Positions 27,401 through 36,762 are shown, counted from the stretch's first letter. The stretch is 64,000 nucleotides of DNA from a virus (IMGVR_UViG_3300008954_003475:124001-188000); one strand, 5' to 3'. Notes: generated from the letters alone by a model not told the origin. A program made the numbers and translations.

Positions 27401-27816
27401 CAAGCCGTTAATGCAAAAACTCCTTCATTATAATTCTCTATATGCTCCCAAGATATTCTAGGAGTTTGCTTTCCCATATATCCAGAAACCTGGTTTTGAT
27501 ATGATAAATAATTAAGCCTAAGAATATTTTTAAAACCAACTTCACTATTAGCCAAAAGAACCAAGTGATAAGACTTCTTGCTAGTTAAATCGTCTGTAAA
27601 ATATGCCTCCATCCCAGGAATAAGCTTTACACCAGTCTCTTGACTGGCTTTCCAAGCATCATATAATGCAGTCAATGTTCCATGATCTGTAACAGCAACT
27701 GCGGGATGACCAACCTCTTTAGCTCTTCTGAACAAATCATAAGTATCGTTCATCCCATCCAATGGGCTTCCTAGCTCTGTATGATTATGCAAAGATACAA
27801 AGGGACCTTTTACCAT
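24445..27816 (-). CDS. dnaE: DNA polymerase III alpha subunit (family C)
   Basis: This is the replicative polymerase. It is 1123 residues, close to E. coli DnaE (1160). The N-terminal PHP domain has SLHNHTELGSPLDG and VTDHGT. The palm shows GPARGSAAGSLVAYLTGI and the catalytic PDIDSDF aspartates. GGYAFNKSHSISYSIISFYT and CHYPSQFMCALIN follow, then the helix-hairpin region (ISAIKGVGDKAIESI), and an OB-fold domain near residue 1050 (IKIEAIIKTKIKEF). No proofreading exonuclease or clamp gene is visible here, so these must lie elsewhere or come from the host. Most large phages use family A or B polymerases; family C is much rarer. GGAG precedes the ATG. Confidence 0.95.
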   Translation of the reverse strand: MVKGPFVSLHNHTELGSPLDGMNDTYDLFRRAKEVGHPAVAVTDHGTLTALYDAWKASQETGVKLIPGMEAYFTDDLTSKKSYHLVLLANSEVGFKNILRLNYLSYQNQVSGYMGKQTPRISWEHIENYNEGVFALTACCNGIVAKTLITEQEEDLALSHIKRLNGIFKDRFFLELQPHSLYAVNKNGKEVNQIKLNESLLKISSDYNIPYVITCDAHYRDREHAKFHDCMLAIKDKKAIDDPDRFRYGVQDMYLKTHNEIIDFFGPKIAEIGMQNSLKIMNACAEPSYIKPKGAMLPVFSVSEEPDFKEFREWKDNLGSNVPDDKAYLRYKCIEGFKDKLSHLDNDDRDEYWERVKTELSVLEDKNFSSYMLIVADYVNWAKERMPVGPARGSAAGSLVAYLTGITNVDPIEYDLIFERFHNNQKKSFPDIDSDFSDPGIVKDYIKDKYGSDKVASISNWSTLSPRVVIKDVARSLRLGGDKSSAFKIANTITAIMPDAETLDDAMSESTQLSEYMSQYPELYAYASKLQNLTRNWSMHAAGVVIGENALYETIPLRIDKEGHNITQWEKTRCEENGLIKMDLLGLKTLTVIDNAFKLIEETTGEKLTVEDIDMKDEKAYAMIGRGKTVGLFQLESSLTPFCIRLKPKNIEDISAINAIGRPSCKPAERKRYAKRRLGMEKATYEHPNLKRALEKTYGVLVYEEQAMIIAQDCAGWDLNQADALRKISKLKGKDPRLVLRTETNFVKDCMEYSKMSYEIACKIWKSYIEPLGGYAFNKSHSISYSIISFYTAWLKCHYPSQFMCALINSEDPNSDKVQEYLDECRKMGIEVLPPNVNHSVGRYKILEDGNISTGISAIKGVGDKAIESIMENQPYENYPDFLSRNDSRTVGKTVIQSLSKAGALDCFDRTRKDMHDNYQKYRSKAKNAIKKMIESRIFKHNPNLKKIPKDRRTELFEVHSISKDSNEFREIVSGLEFGKIEEGWDRKETLLFEREVLGRSLSGNLHEVFKSFFSGGSLVTPLSQIDTLNSGSRIKIEAIIKTKIKEFKIKNGKNVGKKFAKYLVEDINGDTCGLTLWAEDYAKYRTMLKDGIPIKAICRVNTYLDQKDLALSSLERVYGREV

Positions 27817-27855
27817 CTTGACTCCAAATTAAATAATCTTATAACGAATAACCAA

Positions 27856-27879
27856 GTCGCCACCCTTGAAGGTGGCGAC
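27856..27879 (-). terminator. Strong hairpin between the 27932-28213 gene and the polymerase gene
   Basis: A perfect 9-bp GC-rich stem (GTCGCCACC with GGTGGCGAC) has a 6-nt loop. On the minus transcript it is followed by TTGGTTATT, a poor U-tract, so it may be a weak terminator, an attenuator or an mRNA-end-stabilising hairpin. Confidence 0.5.
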
Positions 27880-27931
27880 CTATAAATAGTATATTCACAC
27901 AAAACTAAAATGCTACATTATTTTTGTTAAT

Positions 27932-28213
27932 TCAATCAACAAATAAATCAACGATATTATCGTAGATTTCATTTACGACATCCATATCAAGCTCTTGTCT
28001 TGCAACCCGCAAAGCTTGAGTTAATTCCTTTTTGGGAATGCTTTTTCTCTTTAGAAAGTCTGCAGACCACTCTCGCCTTGAGTCTTGCAGGTCTTTTATC
28101 TGTTGCTCATAAACCATAAACTGATTTACATAATCCTTTACATCTTCTATGGACCAAGTTGTGTTCTCTTCTGCTTCAGCCTCTTCTTCATTAAAAATAC
28201 GTACAATGCTCAT
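27932..28213 (-). CDS. Hypothetical 93-aa protein, faintly GapR-like
   Basis: This is a small acidic and helical protein. The centre (VYEQQIKDLQDSRREW, then KKELTQALRVARQELDMD) has the spacing of helices seen in DUF2312/GapR, a small DNA-overtwisting-sensor family, but the match is weak and the basic residues are fewer. It lies between the giant 2121-residue gene and the polymerase gene, just before a strong hairpin. Treat it as unknown. Confidence 0.6.
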   Translation of the reverse strand: MSIVRIFNEEEAEAEENTTWSIEDVKDYVNQFMVYEQQIKDLQDSRREWSADFLKRKSIPKKELTQALRVARQELDMDVVNEIYDNIVDLFVD

Positions 28214-28229
28214 ATCTACTCCTCAATAT

Positions 28230-31200
28230 TTATTTGGTTAATTTTAGCCACAAAGCTTGCAGCTCCGTGCTTTGTATTATACCACTACGATAAATATGTC
28301 TCTTTAGATTTTCAGAATATTTTATAAGATTAAATCTGTGAAAACCTTGACGCTCTATGCCCGTAATATCTTGAGCTAATTCATTTAGCATATGATTTAT
28401 CAAATACTCACTAAGCGCCTCAGCATACTTTTGTGCTCCAATATGCTTTGTTTTTTTCAAAATCTTAACAAATCTTGCAAGCTCCTTTGGATCCTCTGGA
28501 ACAGGATAATATCTCTGAGAATTCGGTATTCCCTCAAAGGCTTCAAACGCATAAAGATCATCTGCGGTAAGAATCGTTTCCGAATCAGGATCTCTAGCCT
28601 CTTCCAGGCGCTTCTTCTTTTTGTCCGGTGCAAAGATAACGTTTAACATCTTTATATAAGCATGAGGCTCTTCAGTGTCTACATCAACCTCGCTACTTAA
28701 TCCGACCGGATAATATGAACTAGTACCCTTTACCCATGATCCAAATCTATCAAACATTTTTCCGCCTGATAAATTAACTGCAGAAGTTCGTCTTTTCGGA
28801 CTCAACCCCATCCACGGGAAGCCGTCACCCCCAGAATAAGATCCCTCATCATCGTCATCTCCGATTTTATAGCCAAACAATCTTTCGCATTCTTTTCTTG
28901 TGATGGACCCATTTCTAAAAAGCCTATTAACAGGGTCAAGCAAATCAGTTGGATCTATATATCTCCCTCCAAGCTCTTCGCCTATAAGTCTTGCTAGTTT
29001 GTCTAGCCCATGAACATTAATTAAAAATTGCTCGATAGCCTCCATAGTCTCATTGACAACCTCCGGGCCATCTTCCGCATTCCACAATTGGTGTCCGCCG
29101 AACTCTGGTCCATATTGAGGATTCATAGCCGATATCATCCTATGCATTGTAACCCAATCAACAAGCGGCAAATATGCCGAAACTCTTGGGGAAAACTTAT
29201 CTGAAGCATGGGCAGCGCCAAGGGTTCCTATACTCTTTCTGTCAACCTTTGTACCGCTCTTTGAGTTTTCAACATAGTATGGAAGCCCCCGGTATGTATT
29301 GTGCAGGCTGGATATGACCTCTTTATATCGATCCGTTATCATCCCTCTTTCAGCATCATTTGCTGCCAAGCTAAGGTCATGACTCATCTTGCTGTAAGCT
29401 AAGTTTATTTCTCTTAGCAGCGTAAAAGCAGCATCTGGAGGATCTCTAAGTAAAAAGTCTGATACATCTAACTCTATCATATCTCCCGGCCTTGAGGTCG
29501 GGAGAGATATGGGAATTCTGGCCCCAATTATTGGAAAGATCTTATTCTTCTTTGAGTCATTATTTTCATAATCCAAAGGAATTGGCACGCCAACATTATT
29601 TACCCCATTTACAGGACTAGGCGGAAACAAATTATCTGTTCCACTTCTTATCGCCAGCGGCCCAATGTGAAGGCCGGCCTGAGAGTCATATCCAAGCTCT
29701 GAATTCTGATATCCCATAACAGCCTCTTCTTCAAGAACAGCCGAAGTTCCCGGATGATATATCAAACTAACTCCAGACTTAACTCCAGCATTTGTTTTTC
29801 TATCCGCCATCTTATAGTGATCTGTTGAAACCTGATAAATCTTCCAGCCGTTTGCCCTATATTCTTCTGGCAATCTATCATAAAGATCTTCTAGCTCTAT
29901 CGACATTGGAAGATTTTTATTTGAAAGAACATATATATTGTTCAAACTTGAAGGCTCTGGAATATTAATATTAAAATCATGATAAACAGCCCCCCTGCCT
30001 GTTAGCGCAAAAATTGGATAATAATCTTCCCGCCCCTTATACTCGACCAGATATGCTCCAAACAAGGGAACCAAACTATTTGGATCAACAGGCTCAGAAT
30101 CACTAGAGCCAAAATGTTCTGCATATTTTCCATCTGAATTAAGACTTATGGTTGTTATTGGAGGATTTGACATGACATTATCAACAATCAACCTTGCCCT
30201 ATCAACATCTGCCTCTAATGCAGTAGAGCTATCCAAAACCTCATTAAACTCACCCTGGATATACTCTATAGCTTTTTTCATATATATTTGAGAAGAACAC
30301 GCTGTTCTCATTCTAAACATTTCATCCTGAAGAGCTGTTACGCAACCTACAATATTATCAAAATGCATTTCATAAAAAACATTAATCTTGTCTTCACTCA
30401 TCGTCATAGATCTAATAACTCCCGGGTCGAGACCTATTGTTAACGAGTCTAAGTTTTGACGCTCTAAGTTTAAAACCTTATCCGCACTGGACAAATCAAT
30501 CCCTATCGAATAACCTATATACTCTTTAGAGTTTAAATCACGCATATAAAAGTTATACACTCTAGATACTGCATCGGCAAGATACAAGGCAGAAGATGCC
30601 TGCAAGACTCTTGCCATGAATTCTTTCCCCTTCATCTTTGGAATCATAAGTCCAGGATTACTGCTGGACAGAATTCTGCTTTCTTGCTCTCTAGTTAAAT
30701 CCGGAACGAATGTGCTCCTAAAGTTATCTAGCAAAGTTCTTATATTATTTCCACCATAGCTCAAGGCTGCGATATGATCTAGTGCTAATCTGTTATTTTC
30801 AAACAAAGTAAGCTCATAGCTTCTAGACTCTTCTGGGCCAAGCTGGTCTGTTGCTGCGCTAATTACTGAATGCACTATATTATTCATTATCTTTTCATTA
30901 CTAATAATATCAAACGACTCGCCCCAAACCCCAATCAGCCTAAGGTCCAAGCCATCGAGTCTTTTGTAGTATTTTTCTTTAAACTTTTGCAAAGCAGAAT
31001 CTACAAGGGATGTCAACTCAATCGGAAGATCAGACCCCTCTTCGTCTTCTTGTTCAATACTTCTAACTATAACATCTATAATGGACCTAGCCGATTCAAG
31101 CATTGCATGCTCATCTGACTCTTCAAGCAAAATAGGAGACCCTATCAATGCTCCTTTTATATCCAAAGTTGTAGACATTGCGAGCCAATCCTGTATATTG

Positions 31201-34200
31201 ACAATAAAGGATTTAAGAGTCCTTCCAACGGGCGAAGTTATTCTCACAAGACCTCCCACACCGTCCTCTATCAAATCATCTTTGGCCCTATCAAATACTC
31301 CAGCGGCCTCTTGATTGTCAAACCTTTGCTTTGCAGCTTTAGTTCCAGAGTCTACACCTCTAAGCTTTCCTTCCGAATCCTTCTTTCCTCCCGGATCTAA
31401 TGCTGAGCCTCTATTCTCATCAATCACCTTTATAGTGTCTGGATCACGAGCTTCTTTTTGCCTCGTAGAGCTTAATCGGTACCCCTCTTCAGACCCCCAA
31501 AGATATTGTTTTGGTACCGCTCCAAAGCTGTATGATCCCTCTCCGTAATGATCACTAAACGCAACTCTGCTTACCTTATCTACCCTATCGACCCAGTCTT
31601 CATATGAAAGCCTTCTGTCGTCCCCACTCAATGTAGCCCATTCTTCAACCGGAACTATATAACTGCTACCATTTTTGCTTCTTAATTTAAGCGTACTCTG
31701 AAAATTATCATAACCTTCGGAAAAAAGAAGGCCAGAGTCAATTATCTCTTTCCATGTATATACCGCTCTTCTTCTGTTTCTAAGGTTAATACCCGTATGT
31801 GTTCTTCCAAAAAAGACAGAATCTTTTATTGTAAACCTATGGCTATGTGGACACACAAGTTTTATATCTCCCAATATATCCATCCTGGTCAATGCGGATT
31901 CCACGCCCTGATCGTCTGACCATTGACCAACGGAAGCGCCTAAGTTTGCCGGTGAAGCCATAGCTAATGCTAAGATATTTGAAAGCCTATTGAGTCGTCC
32001 AGACTTTTCAAGCTCGGCAACAGCAGCTGTTGGGCTTTCTATGTTTGAAACAAAAGGAAGAATATCATCAATATCTACTCCAAGGTAAATCAACGTCTCA
32101 ATCAAATTTGTCATAAAAAACTTTGAAAACTCATTATTCTCTTCAGCCTTAGACACTAAATCTTTTATAATCCCAGGCAAAGAGCCTTCTTCGTTCGCGC
32201 TTCTGCTGAACGATGACAGACTAGTTTGAGCTCCACAAACAAAATAAGACAAAGTTCCTTCTTCAATATCTGCGTAACTTCCATCTGAATTCACAGGAAG
32301 CCGAATGTGTCCTGCAGAAATTTTATCTTCAGTTACAGGGCCGGCAATAGGCGTTGCTATATAAGAATATTTCTTCATATATTCTTTATATTTTTTTCTA
32401 AATGTAAGCGGACTCCTATCCTCCTCTGGAATTACAATTCTAGCAGGACAATTAAAATACTTATTAGAAAACTTCCACCCACCGCCGCGTCTGCGTCTAA
32501 GCTCTTCAACGAAACCTAGCTTTTGCTCTTCTGTTATACTTCCAAGCTGTATAGCCTCATCCAATTGAGCCTCTAAGCGTTCTTCCGGATCCTCCTCCAT
32601 ACTTCCAAGCCTTGTGGACTGCAGACTTTCTGGCGACACCCCATGAGCATCAGGCCCCAGCAGGGGCGTTGCGTCTATGGCTAGGCCGCACTTAAACCTA
32701 GCCCTTGTCTCTGAGACCTCACCCAGACTTGATGGGCGATCTTCAATGCTTGAGTATGGACACTTATATTTAAAATTAGAAACCTCTTTCTTTCTTGTAG
32801 GAATAGGTCTTGCGCCCATCAGTCGTAACGCCCAAGATCTTCTCTGCACTCCCTCGATATGCTTTGATCTAGAACCCGAATGCACCAACGCCTCTATCTC
32901 AGACCAAGACATCGACCCCTCGCCTCTTTCGGCCAAGGTAGGCGGAGGGTCAAACGATTCAACCGCATTAAGTTCGTCCAATGTTATTAAGCTATTATCT
33001 TCGACTCTAAACAGACTATACCTATCATCTTCATATTCTGAATACTCTCTTAAATCTATCCGACTAGGCCTGCCCTCAACTCCTGGGGTATCTTGTCTTT
33101 TTCTGGTATATATCTTTGTTCCACAAATTGCACAATCAGCATAATTCCAACTAGTAGTCACAACTCCAAAGGCTTTTTTGTAAGCGCCCTCTTGAAGCAT
33201 ATTTCTCTTTATAGAACCAGCAAGATAGGTTGACAAAGAGGATCTCAACCAACCGCTGCTATCACTGCTGTTGAAAAACTTTTTTAACTTACTTGTAAGT
33301 TGATGCTCTAAATCTTCTGCATATATATTCTTCCACTCATCATATGTTTCTCGCAATTTTTTTGATAATTTATACTGATATGCTTCCGATTCTATATCTA
33401 CAAACACTAATCCTATTGCTAAATCATAAAAAAGCCTAAACAACTGTGATGTCTCATCTTTTATTACATTAGAAATCTTATATGTATCTCTAAAGTCTGA
33501 TACATCTACGCCCTGCCCTTTTAGCTTATAAACCAAGCTTAGAGCATGACTATCTCTCTTCTTTATAGCTGCAGCTATATCATCTAAAGATCCGGAGAAG
33601 GACTGCCTCTGAGTCTCAAACTCTCTAAGTCTTTGATGAAAATTTTCAAAGCTCTCTCCTGCTAACTTGCCCTTGCTTTTTCTGACTGCATTATTTAAAG
33701 AGCTCAAAGAGGAAACCAATGCCTGAATAATTCCTTGCATTTTTTCTACAGAAAAAACCAGCTTAGGCGGATCAGAAGATTCATCTACGCTAAAAGAAAC
33801 AGCGTTATCTCCAAGCTCTTCAAAGATTGGGTGAAAATTTAAAGCATTAACATTCTCATCTTCTTCTTGAGCTTTTGCCAGCCTATTTACATAAGAGTCT
33901 TCAGATTCGTCTGACTCAAAGAACTTTTGTTCTAAATTCATATTTAAATACAAATTATGTATAACAGAAATATCATCTCTTATTTTGACATTCTTCTTAA
34001 GTATGTCATCCACAGGTCGTGAAATTGGTATACCGCCTATGGTCGGCACAGGAACAGCTTCTGGCTCAGCTTCGGGCTCAGCACCTGGCTCACTCAGTGT
34101 TATGGAAATATCTGAAAAATCATCTTTAACAAAATTAGAAAAACCATATGCTACAACAAACAACTGCACGGGCTCTTCGAATGGACTAATGCTATCTAAG

Positions 34201-34595
34201 TCTAAACTAAAACCTGAAATAATCTCCGAAAGCTCTTCAGCTACAGCCTCAAGGCCCCCAGACGCAAACGCCCCTCCTAATGATTCTGTTAAATCTTTTA
34301 TAGAAAGACCGCCCTGTTCGGTTGAATCTTCCTCTATCTCGACATACTCAGGATCATCCTCATCTTCTGATTCACCACCAAAACTAGGAACCCACTCAGC
34401 GCCCTGCAAATCCTCTTCGTCTTCGTATGCGCCCTCATCTTCTAACTCTTCATCTTCATCTGCAGCGGACATCAGAACTGCCATCTCTACTGCTCTGTTA
34501 AGGTTAGAGTGTAAATTCCCCAAAGAAACAAGAAATTCATCCAGGTTGTCATCCCCTACCTGACTTATAACCACCTGTATCTTCTCGTTGTCCAT
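28230..34595 (-). CDS. Giant 2121-residue protein with scattered Cys pairs
   Basis: This is by far the longest gene of the window (6.4 kb); I recognise no family. The N-terminal 200 residues are very acidic (EDEELEDEGAYEDEEDL). A helical region (to about residue 480) precedes a part with several Cys-containing knuckles: CAICGTKIYTRKR, YKCPYSS, KCGLAIDA, NCPARIVI and CPHSHRF. A long mixed region follows, with a C-terminal part containing SVNLSGGKMFDRFGSW and YFMRDLNSKEYIGYS-type segments. I see no Walker motif, polymerase, nuclease or transmembrane run. Its size and lack of enzymatic motifs favour a virion or injected internal protein; a tape measure is less likely because hydrophobic helices are few. 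It ends 16 nt before the next gene. Confidence 0.85.
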   Translation of the reverse strand: MDNEKIQVVISQVGDDNLDEFLVSLGNLHSNLNRAVEMAVLMSAADEDEELEDEGAYEDEEDLQGAEWVPSFGGESEDEDDPEYVEIEEDSTEQGGLSIKDLTESLGGAFASGGLEAVAEELSEIISGFSLDLDSISPFEEPVQLFVVAYGFSNFVKDDFSDISITLSEPGAEPEAEPEAVPVPTIGGIPISRPVDDILKKNVKIRDDISVIHNLYLNMNLEQKFFESDESEDSYVNRLAKAQEEDENVNALNFHPIFEELGDNAVSFSVDESSDPPKLVFSVEKMQGIIQALVSSLSSLNNAVRKSKGKLAGESFENFHQRLREFETQRQSFSGSLDDIAAAIKKRDSHALSLVYKLKGQGVDVSDFRDTYKISNVIKDETSQLFRLFYDLAIGLVFVDIESEAYQYKLSKKLRETYDEWKNIYAEDLEHQLTSKLKKFFNSSDSSGWLRSSLSTYLAGSIKRNMLQEGAYKKAFGVVTTSWNYADCAICGTKIYTRKRQDTPGVEGRPSRIDLREYSEYEDDRYSLFRVEDNSLITLDELNAVESFDPPPTLAERGEGSMSWSEIEALVHSGSRSKHIEGVQRRSWALRLMGARPIPTRKKEVSNFKYKCPYSSIEDRPSSLGEVSETRARFKCGLAIDATPLLGPDAHGVSPESLQSTRLGSMEEDPEERLEAQLDEAIQLGSITEEQKLGFVEELRRRRGGGWKFSNKYFNCPARIVIPEEDRSPLTFRKKYKEYMKKYSYIATPIAGPVTEDKISAGHIRLPVNSDGSYADIEEGTLSYFVCGAQTSLSSFSRSANEEGSLPGIIKDLVSKAEENNEFSKFFMTNLIETLIYLGVDIDDILPFVSNIESPTAAVAELEKSGRLNRLSNILALAMASPANLGASVGQWSDDQGVESALTRMDILGDIKLVCPHSHRFTIKDSVFFGRTHTGINLRNRRRAVYTWKEIIDSGLLFSEGYDNFQSTLKLRSKNGSSYIVPVEEWATLSGDDRRLSYEDWVDRVDKVSRVAFSDHYGEGSYSFGAVPKQYLWGSEEGYRLSSTRQKEARDPDTIKVIDENRGSALDPGGKKDSEGKLRGVDSGTKAAKQRFDNQEAAGVFDRAKDDLIEDGVGGLVRITSPVGRTLKSFIVNIQDWLAMSTTLDIKGALIGSPILLEESDEHAMLESARSIIDVIVRSIEQEDEEGSDLPIELTSLVDSALQKFKEKYYKRLDGLDLRLIGVWGESFDIISNEKIMNNIVHSVISAATDQLGPEESRSYELTLFENNRLALDHIAALSYGGNNIRTLLDNFRSTFVPDLTREQESRILSSSNPGLMIPKMKGKEFMARVLQASSALYLADAVSRVYNFYMRDLNSKEYIGYSIGIDLSSADKVLNLERQNLDSLTIGLDPGVIRSMTMSEDKINVFYEMHFDNIVGCVTALQDEMFRMRTACSSQIYMKKAIEYIQGEFNEVLDSSTALEADVDRARLIVDNVMSNPPITTISLNSDGKYAEHFGSSDSEPVDPNSLVPLFGAYLVEYKGREDYYPIFALTGRGAVYHDFNINIPEPSSLNNIYVLSNKNLPMSIELEDLYDRLPEEYRANGWKIYQVSTDHYKMADRKTNAGVKSGVSLIYHPGTSAVLEEEAVMGYQNSELGYDSQAGLHIGPLAIRSGTDNLFPPSPVNGVNNVGVPIPLDYENNDSKKNKIFPIIGARIPISLPTSRPGDMIELDVSDFLLRDPPDAAFTLLREINLAYSKMSHDLSLAANDAERGMITDRYKEVISSLHNTYRGLPYYVENSKSGTKVDRKSIGTLGAAHASDKFSPRVSAYLPLVDWVTMHRMISAMNPQYGPEFGGHQLWNAEDGPEVVNETMEAIEQFLINVHGLDKLARLIGEELGGRYIDPTDLLDPVNRLFRNGSITRKECERLFGYKIGDDDDEGSYSGGDGFPWMGLSPKRRTSAVNLSGGKMFDRFGSWVKGTSSYYPVGLSSEVDVDTEEPHAYIKMLNVIFAPDKKKKRLEEARDPDSETILTADDLYAFEAFEGIPNSQRYYPVPEDPKELARFVKILKKTKHIGAQKYAEALSEYLINHMLNELAQDITGIERQGFHRFNLIKYSENLKRHIYRSGIIQSTELQALWLKLTK

Positions 34596-34604
34596 GCGCC
34601 TCCT

Positions 34605-35954
34605 CTACTCTCCAAGCTTTTTAACTTTCTCTACCCTATCAATCCTATCTTTATCTTGTAAAGTAATAGGATGAAAAAGACTTTTATAATCATCTCTTAT
34701 TTCTTTTATTAGTAAATCAATCCAGCCGCAAGCTTCTTTGATATGTTCCGACTCAGACCTTGTTGCGGCAATAAGTATTTTACTAGACTCAGAACAAATA
34801 GACATCTTTCCTTTATCCATTTTATTTATTTTATCTAAGATTGAAAGATTCCCAAAGTCAATACCATCAACGAGCGGTTCGTCCTCTAATTCAAAAAGTG
34901 ATAATGCCTCTCTTAATAAGAAATTATTATCTATATTTTGATTAAATGCCCATACTGGCTTTGAGGCTATTGCTTTGTAATAATCATTATTTATACTAAG
35001 ATTAAAAAATTCTTTTTCCATAATACTATTTATGGAAATACCGTTATTTGTCCAAAGATCTAAATACAAAAGATTTATAGCCTCATTTCCAATACGGCGA
35101 ATTGGAGTGACCATCGCAACTCCTCTTTTGATATTTTTTTTATTTACTGGCCTCTTATTTTTGCCAAAAAAAACCTTATCTTTTGTAAGAACTCTTTTTA
35201 GACAATAGCTATCCGGATATTTGTCTACTACGTTTACTAATGGATAAATGGTATGAACAAAATTATTATGCCCTAATGTTCCATTTATTAACAAAGGAAC
35301 TTCTTTAATCCCATTGTTATAATGATTAAAAAGTTCATACTTAATATCTGTAAAAAAATTATCAAGAGATTTTCTTAATTCATCATATAACTCAAAAGAC
35401 ATTTGACCTATCGCAAGAAGGGGTCCAATTTTTTTTGTTTTATGATAAATAAATCTAGAAAGACAATATAACAAGATCTGTATTCTTGCCCGCTTTTTCG
35501 CCAAACTAACGCCCTCTGTCTCGGACAGGCTATCTATTCCTGCCGGTATTATTTCATCGGCATTCTTTAATTTAGACTTTATATATTCATTTTGTAATAA
35601 ATTAATTTCTTTTATTTTTATATCCAATAAATATTTATACAAATCTTCATAATACTCATTCTTCTTTTTCAAAGAAGATATATGACGATCAGAAACAAGT
35701 CTTGTTTTTGTTACTATATTTTTGGAAAAGTTCCTTTCGAACTGCGACCTATCTGTCTTAAACAAAGACATAGCATGCTTTAATTCATCTAGATCTTTAA
35801 AGCTATTTTTTTCAAAAGGATAATCAATAAAATCTTTTTCTATTGAAATCAATCTATACTTATATTCTTTATTTGTTCTCTCTTCCAATAAGGAAATTTT
35901 GTATCTAGAAATATCCTTTTCATCTTTTATATATTTTAAAAAATCATCATTCAT
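34605..35954 (-). CDS. Hypothetical 449-aa protein with a weak RNase II/R-like motif
   Basis: I recognise no family with confidence. It is Lys/Asp/Asn-rich and helical, with charged repeats in the first 200 residues. Near residue 290 the segment VAMVTPIRRIGNEAINLL resembles the conserved TSPIRRYxDLxxHR motif of RNase II/R (RNB) enzymes, but the RNB catalytic Asp cluster is not visible and no S1 domain follows. It lies 9 nt upstream of the giant gene and starts 2 nt after the sigma-factor gene ends. Confidence 0.65.
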   Translation of the reverse strand: MNDDFLKYIKDEKDISRYKISLLEERTNKEYKYRLISIEKDFIDYPFEKNSFKDLDELKHAMSLFKTDRSQFERNFSKNIVTKTRLVSDRHISSLKKKNEYYEDLYKYLLDIKIKEINLLQNEYIKSKLKNADEIIPAGIDSLSETEGVSLAKKRARIQILLYCLSRFIYHKTKKIGPLLAIGQMSFELYDELRKSLDNFFTDIKYELFNHYNNGIKEVPLLINGTLGHNNFVHTIYPLVNVVDKYPDSYCLKRVLTKDKVFFGKNKRPVNKKNIKRGVAMVTPIRRIGNEAINLLYLDLWTNNGISINSIMEKEFFNLSINNDYYKAIASKPVWAFNQNIDNNFLLREALSLFELEDEPLVDGIDFGNLSILDKINKMDKGKMSICSESSKILIAATRSESEHIKEACGWIDLLIKEIRDDYKSLFHPITLQDKDRIDRVEKVKKLGE

Positions 35955-35956
35955 TT

Positions 35957-36754
35957 TTAATCAAGATATTCTGCCAATAAGTCTTTTATTATTTTATATC
36001 TATCAAGCTTCTTAAGCCTCATGCTTGCGGCCCAACCGGTGAGGCCCACCTTCTTTGCTGCATCTTTTATAGAAAAACCCTCAAGGCATACCATCTTTAA
36101 TATTTCAGCTGTCTTATTATCTATTATCTCTGATAATCTTTCTATAGCAATCTCAAGATCGATCCGGTCATAGACGGTGGTGGTGTCTGCATACAAACTA
36201 TCCGTTTCTGCCAAAGAGCTTTGAAACTCGGCATACTCTTCTCCGCTTCCAGGATCTGTTTTCGGCATAGAACTGAAAACAAGTTCTTCTCTAGATTTTC
36301 TATAATTTGGCTTATACTCCTGATTGCACTGTTCGCAAAGATGTCTTGAAACAACAGAATTGTTTTTTGGATTTCTTATCTTCTTAAGAGCTATAAGGCC
36401 ACCGCATTCGCATAGGTCTCCAGCTATTTTCTCATAAAGACTAAAGGCATCATTTGACAACTTATTAACACTCTTTATTTTTGAAACTAATTTATTTCTA
36501 AGATGCGTATGAAGAAAGGTGCTAAGCTTAACATTCTTACTTGTGTCAAAAGCATTTATACCCTCTATAATTATTATAGATAATTCTTGCTTTATATCTT
36601 CAAAGTTATATCCTGGCATATATGTTTTAGATGCCCACTTGCAAAGCAATGGATCAATTCTTTCAAGAACCCTGTTATACCCTTGCTTGGTGGTGGTATT
36701 AACATAAACATCTTCATCATACATTCTAACCACACCTTCATATTCACGCTTCAT
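35957..36754 (-). CDS. T4 gp55-like late sigma factor with zinc-ribbon insert
   Basis: This is a sigma-70-family protein that would bind host RNA polymerase and redirect it to phage promoters. Region 2 is at about residues 30-95 (LCKWASKTYMPGYNFEDIKQ, INAFDTSKNVKLSTFLHTHL). Region 4 is at the C-terminus (LEGFSIKDAAKKVGLTGWAA followed by MRLKKLDRYK). Between them lies a zinc ribbon, Cys115/117 and Cys140/143, not found in ordinary sigma factors. The frame is open upstream to 36787, but the ATG at 36754 has AGGAG with 5-6 nt spacing, giving 265 residues. Its neighbours are gp46/gp47-like genes, as in the general T4 neighbourhood. Confidence 0.8.
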   Translation of the reverse strand: MKREYEGVVRMYDEDVYVNTTTKQGYNRVLERIDPLLCKWASKTYMPGYNFEDIKQELSIIIIEGINAFDTSKNVKLSTFLHTHLRNKLVSKIKSVNKLSNDAFSLYEKIAGDLCECGGLIALKKIRNPKNNSVVSRHLCEQCNQEYKPNYRKSREELVFSSMPKTDPGSGEEYAEFQSSLAETDSLYADTTTVYDRIDLEIAIERLSEIIDNKTAEILKMVCLEGFSIKDAAKKVGLTGWAASMRLKKLDRYKIIKDLLAEYLD

Positions 36755-36762
36755 ATAAACTC

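Noticed and set aside
27881-27888. Plus-strand TATAAATA boxes at 27881 and 52032
   Set aside because: They point away from all genes (none are on the plus strand) and the 8-mer is expected several times by chance in AT-rich DNA.
28230-34595. Tape-measure protein
   Set aside because: Long hydrophobic helices and coiled-coil periodicity are lacking, while Cys knuckles and acidic disorder dominate.
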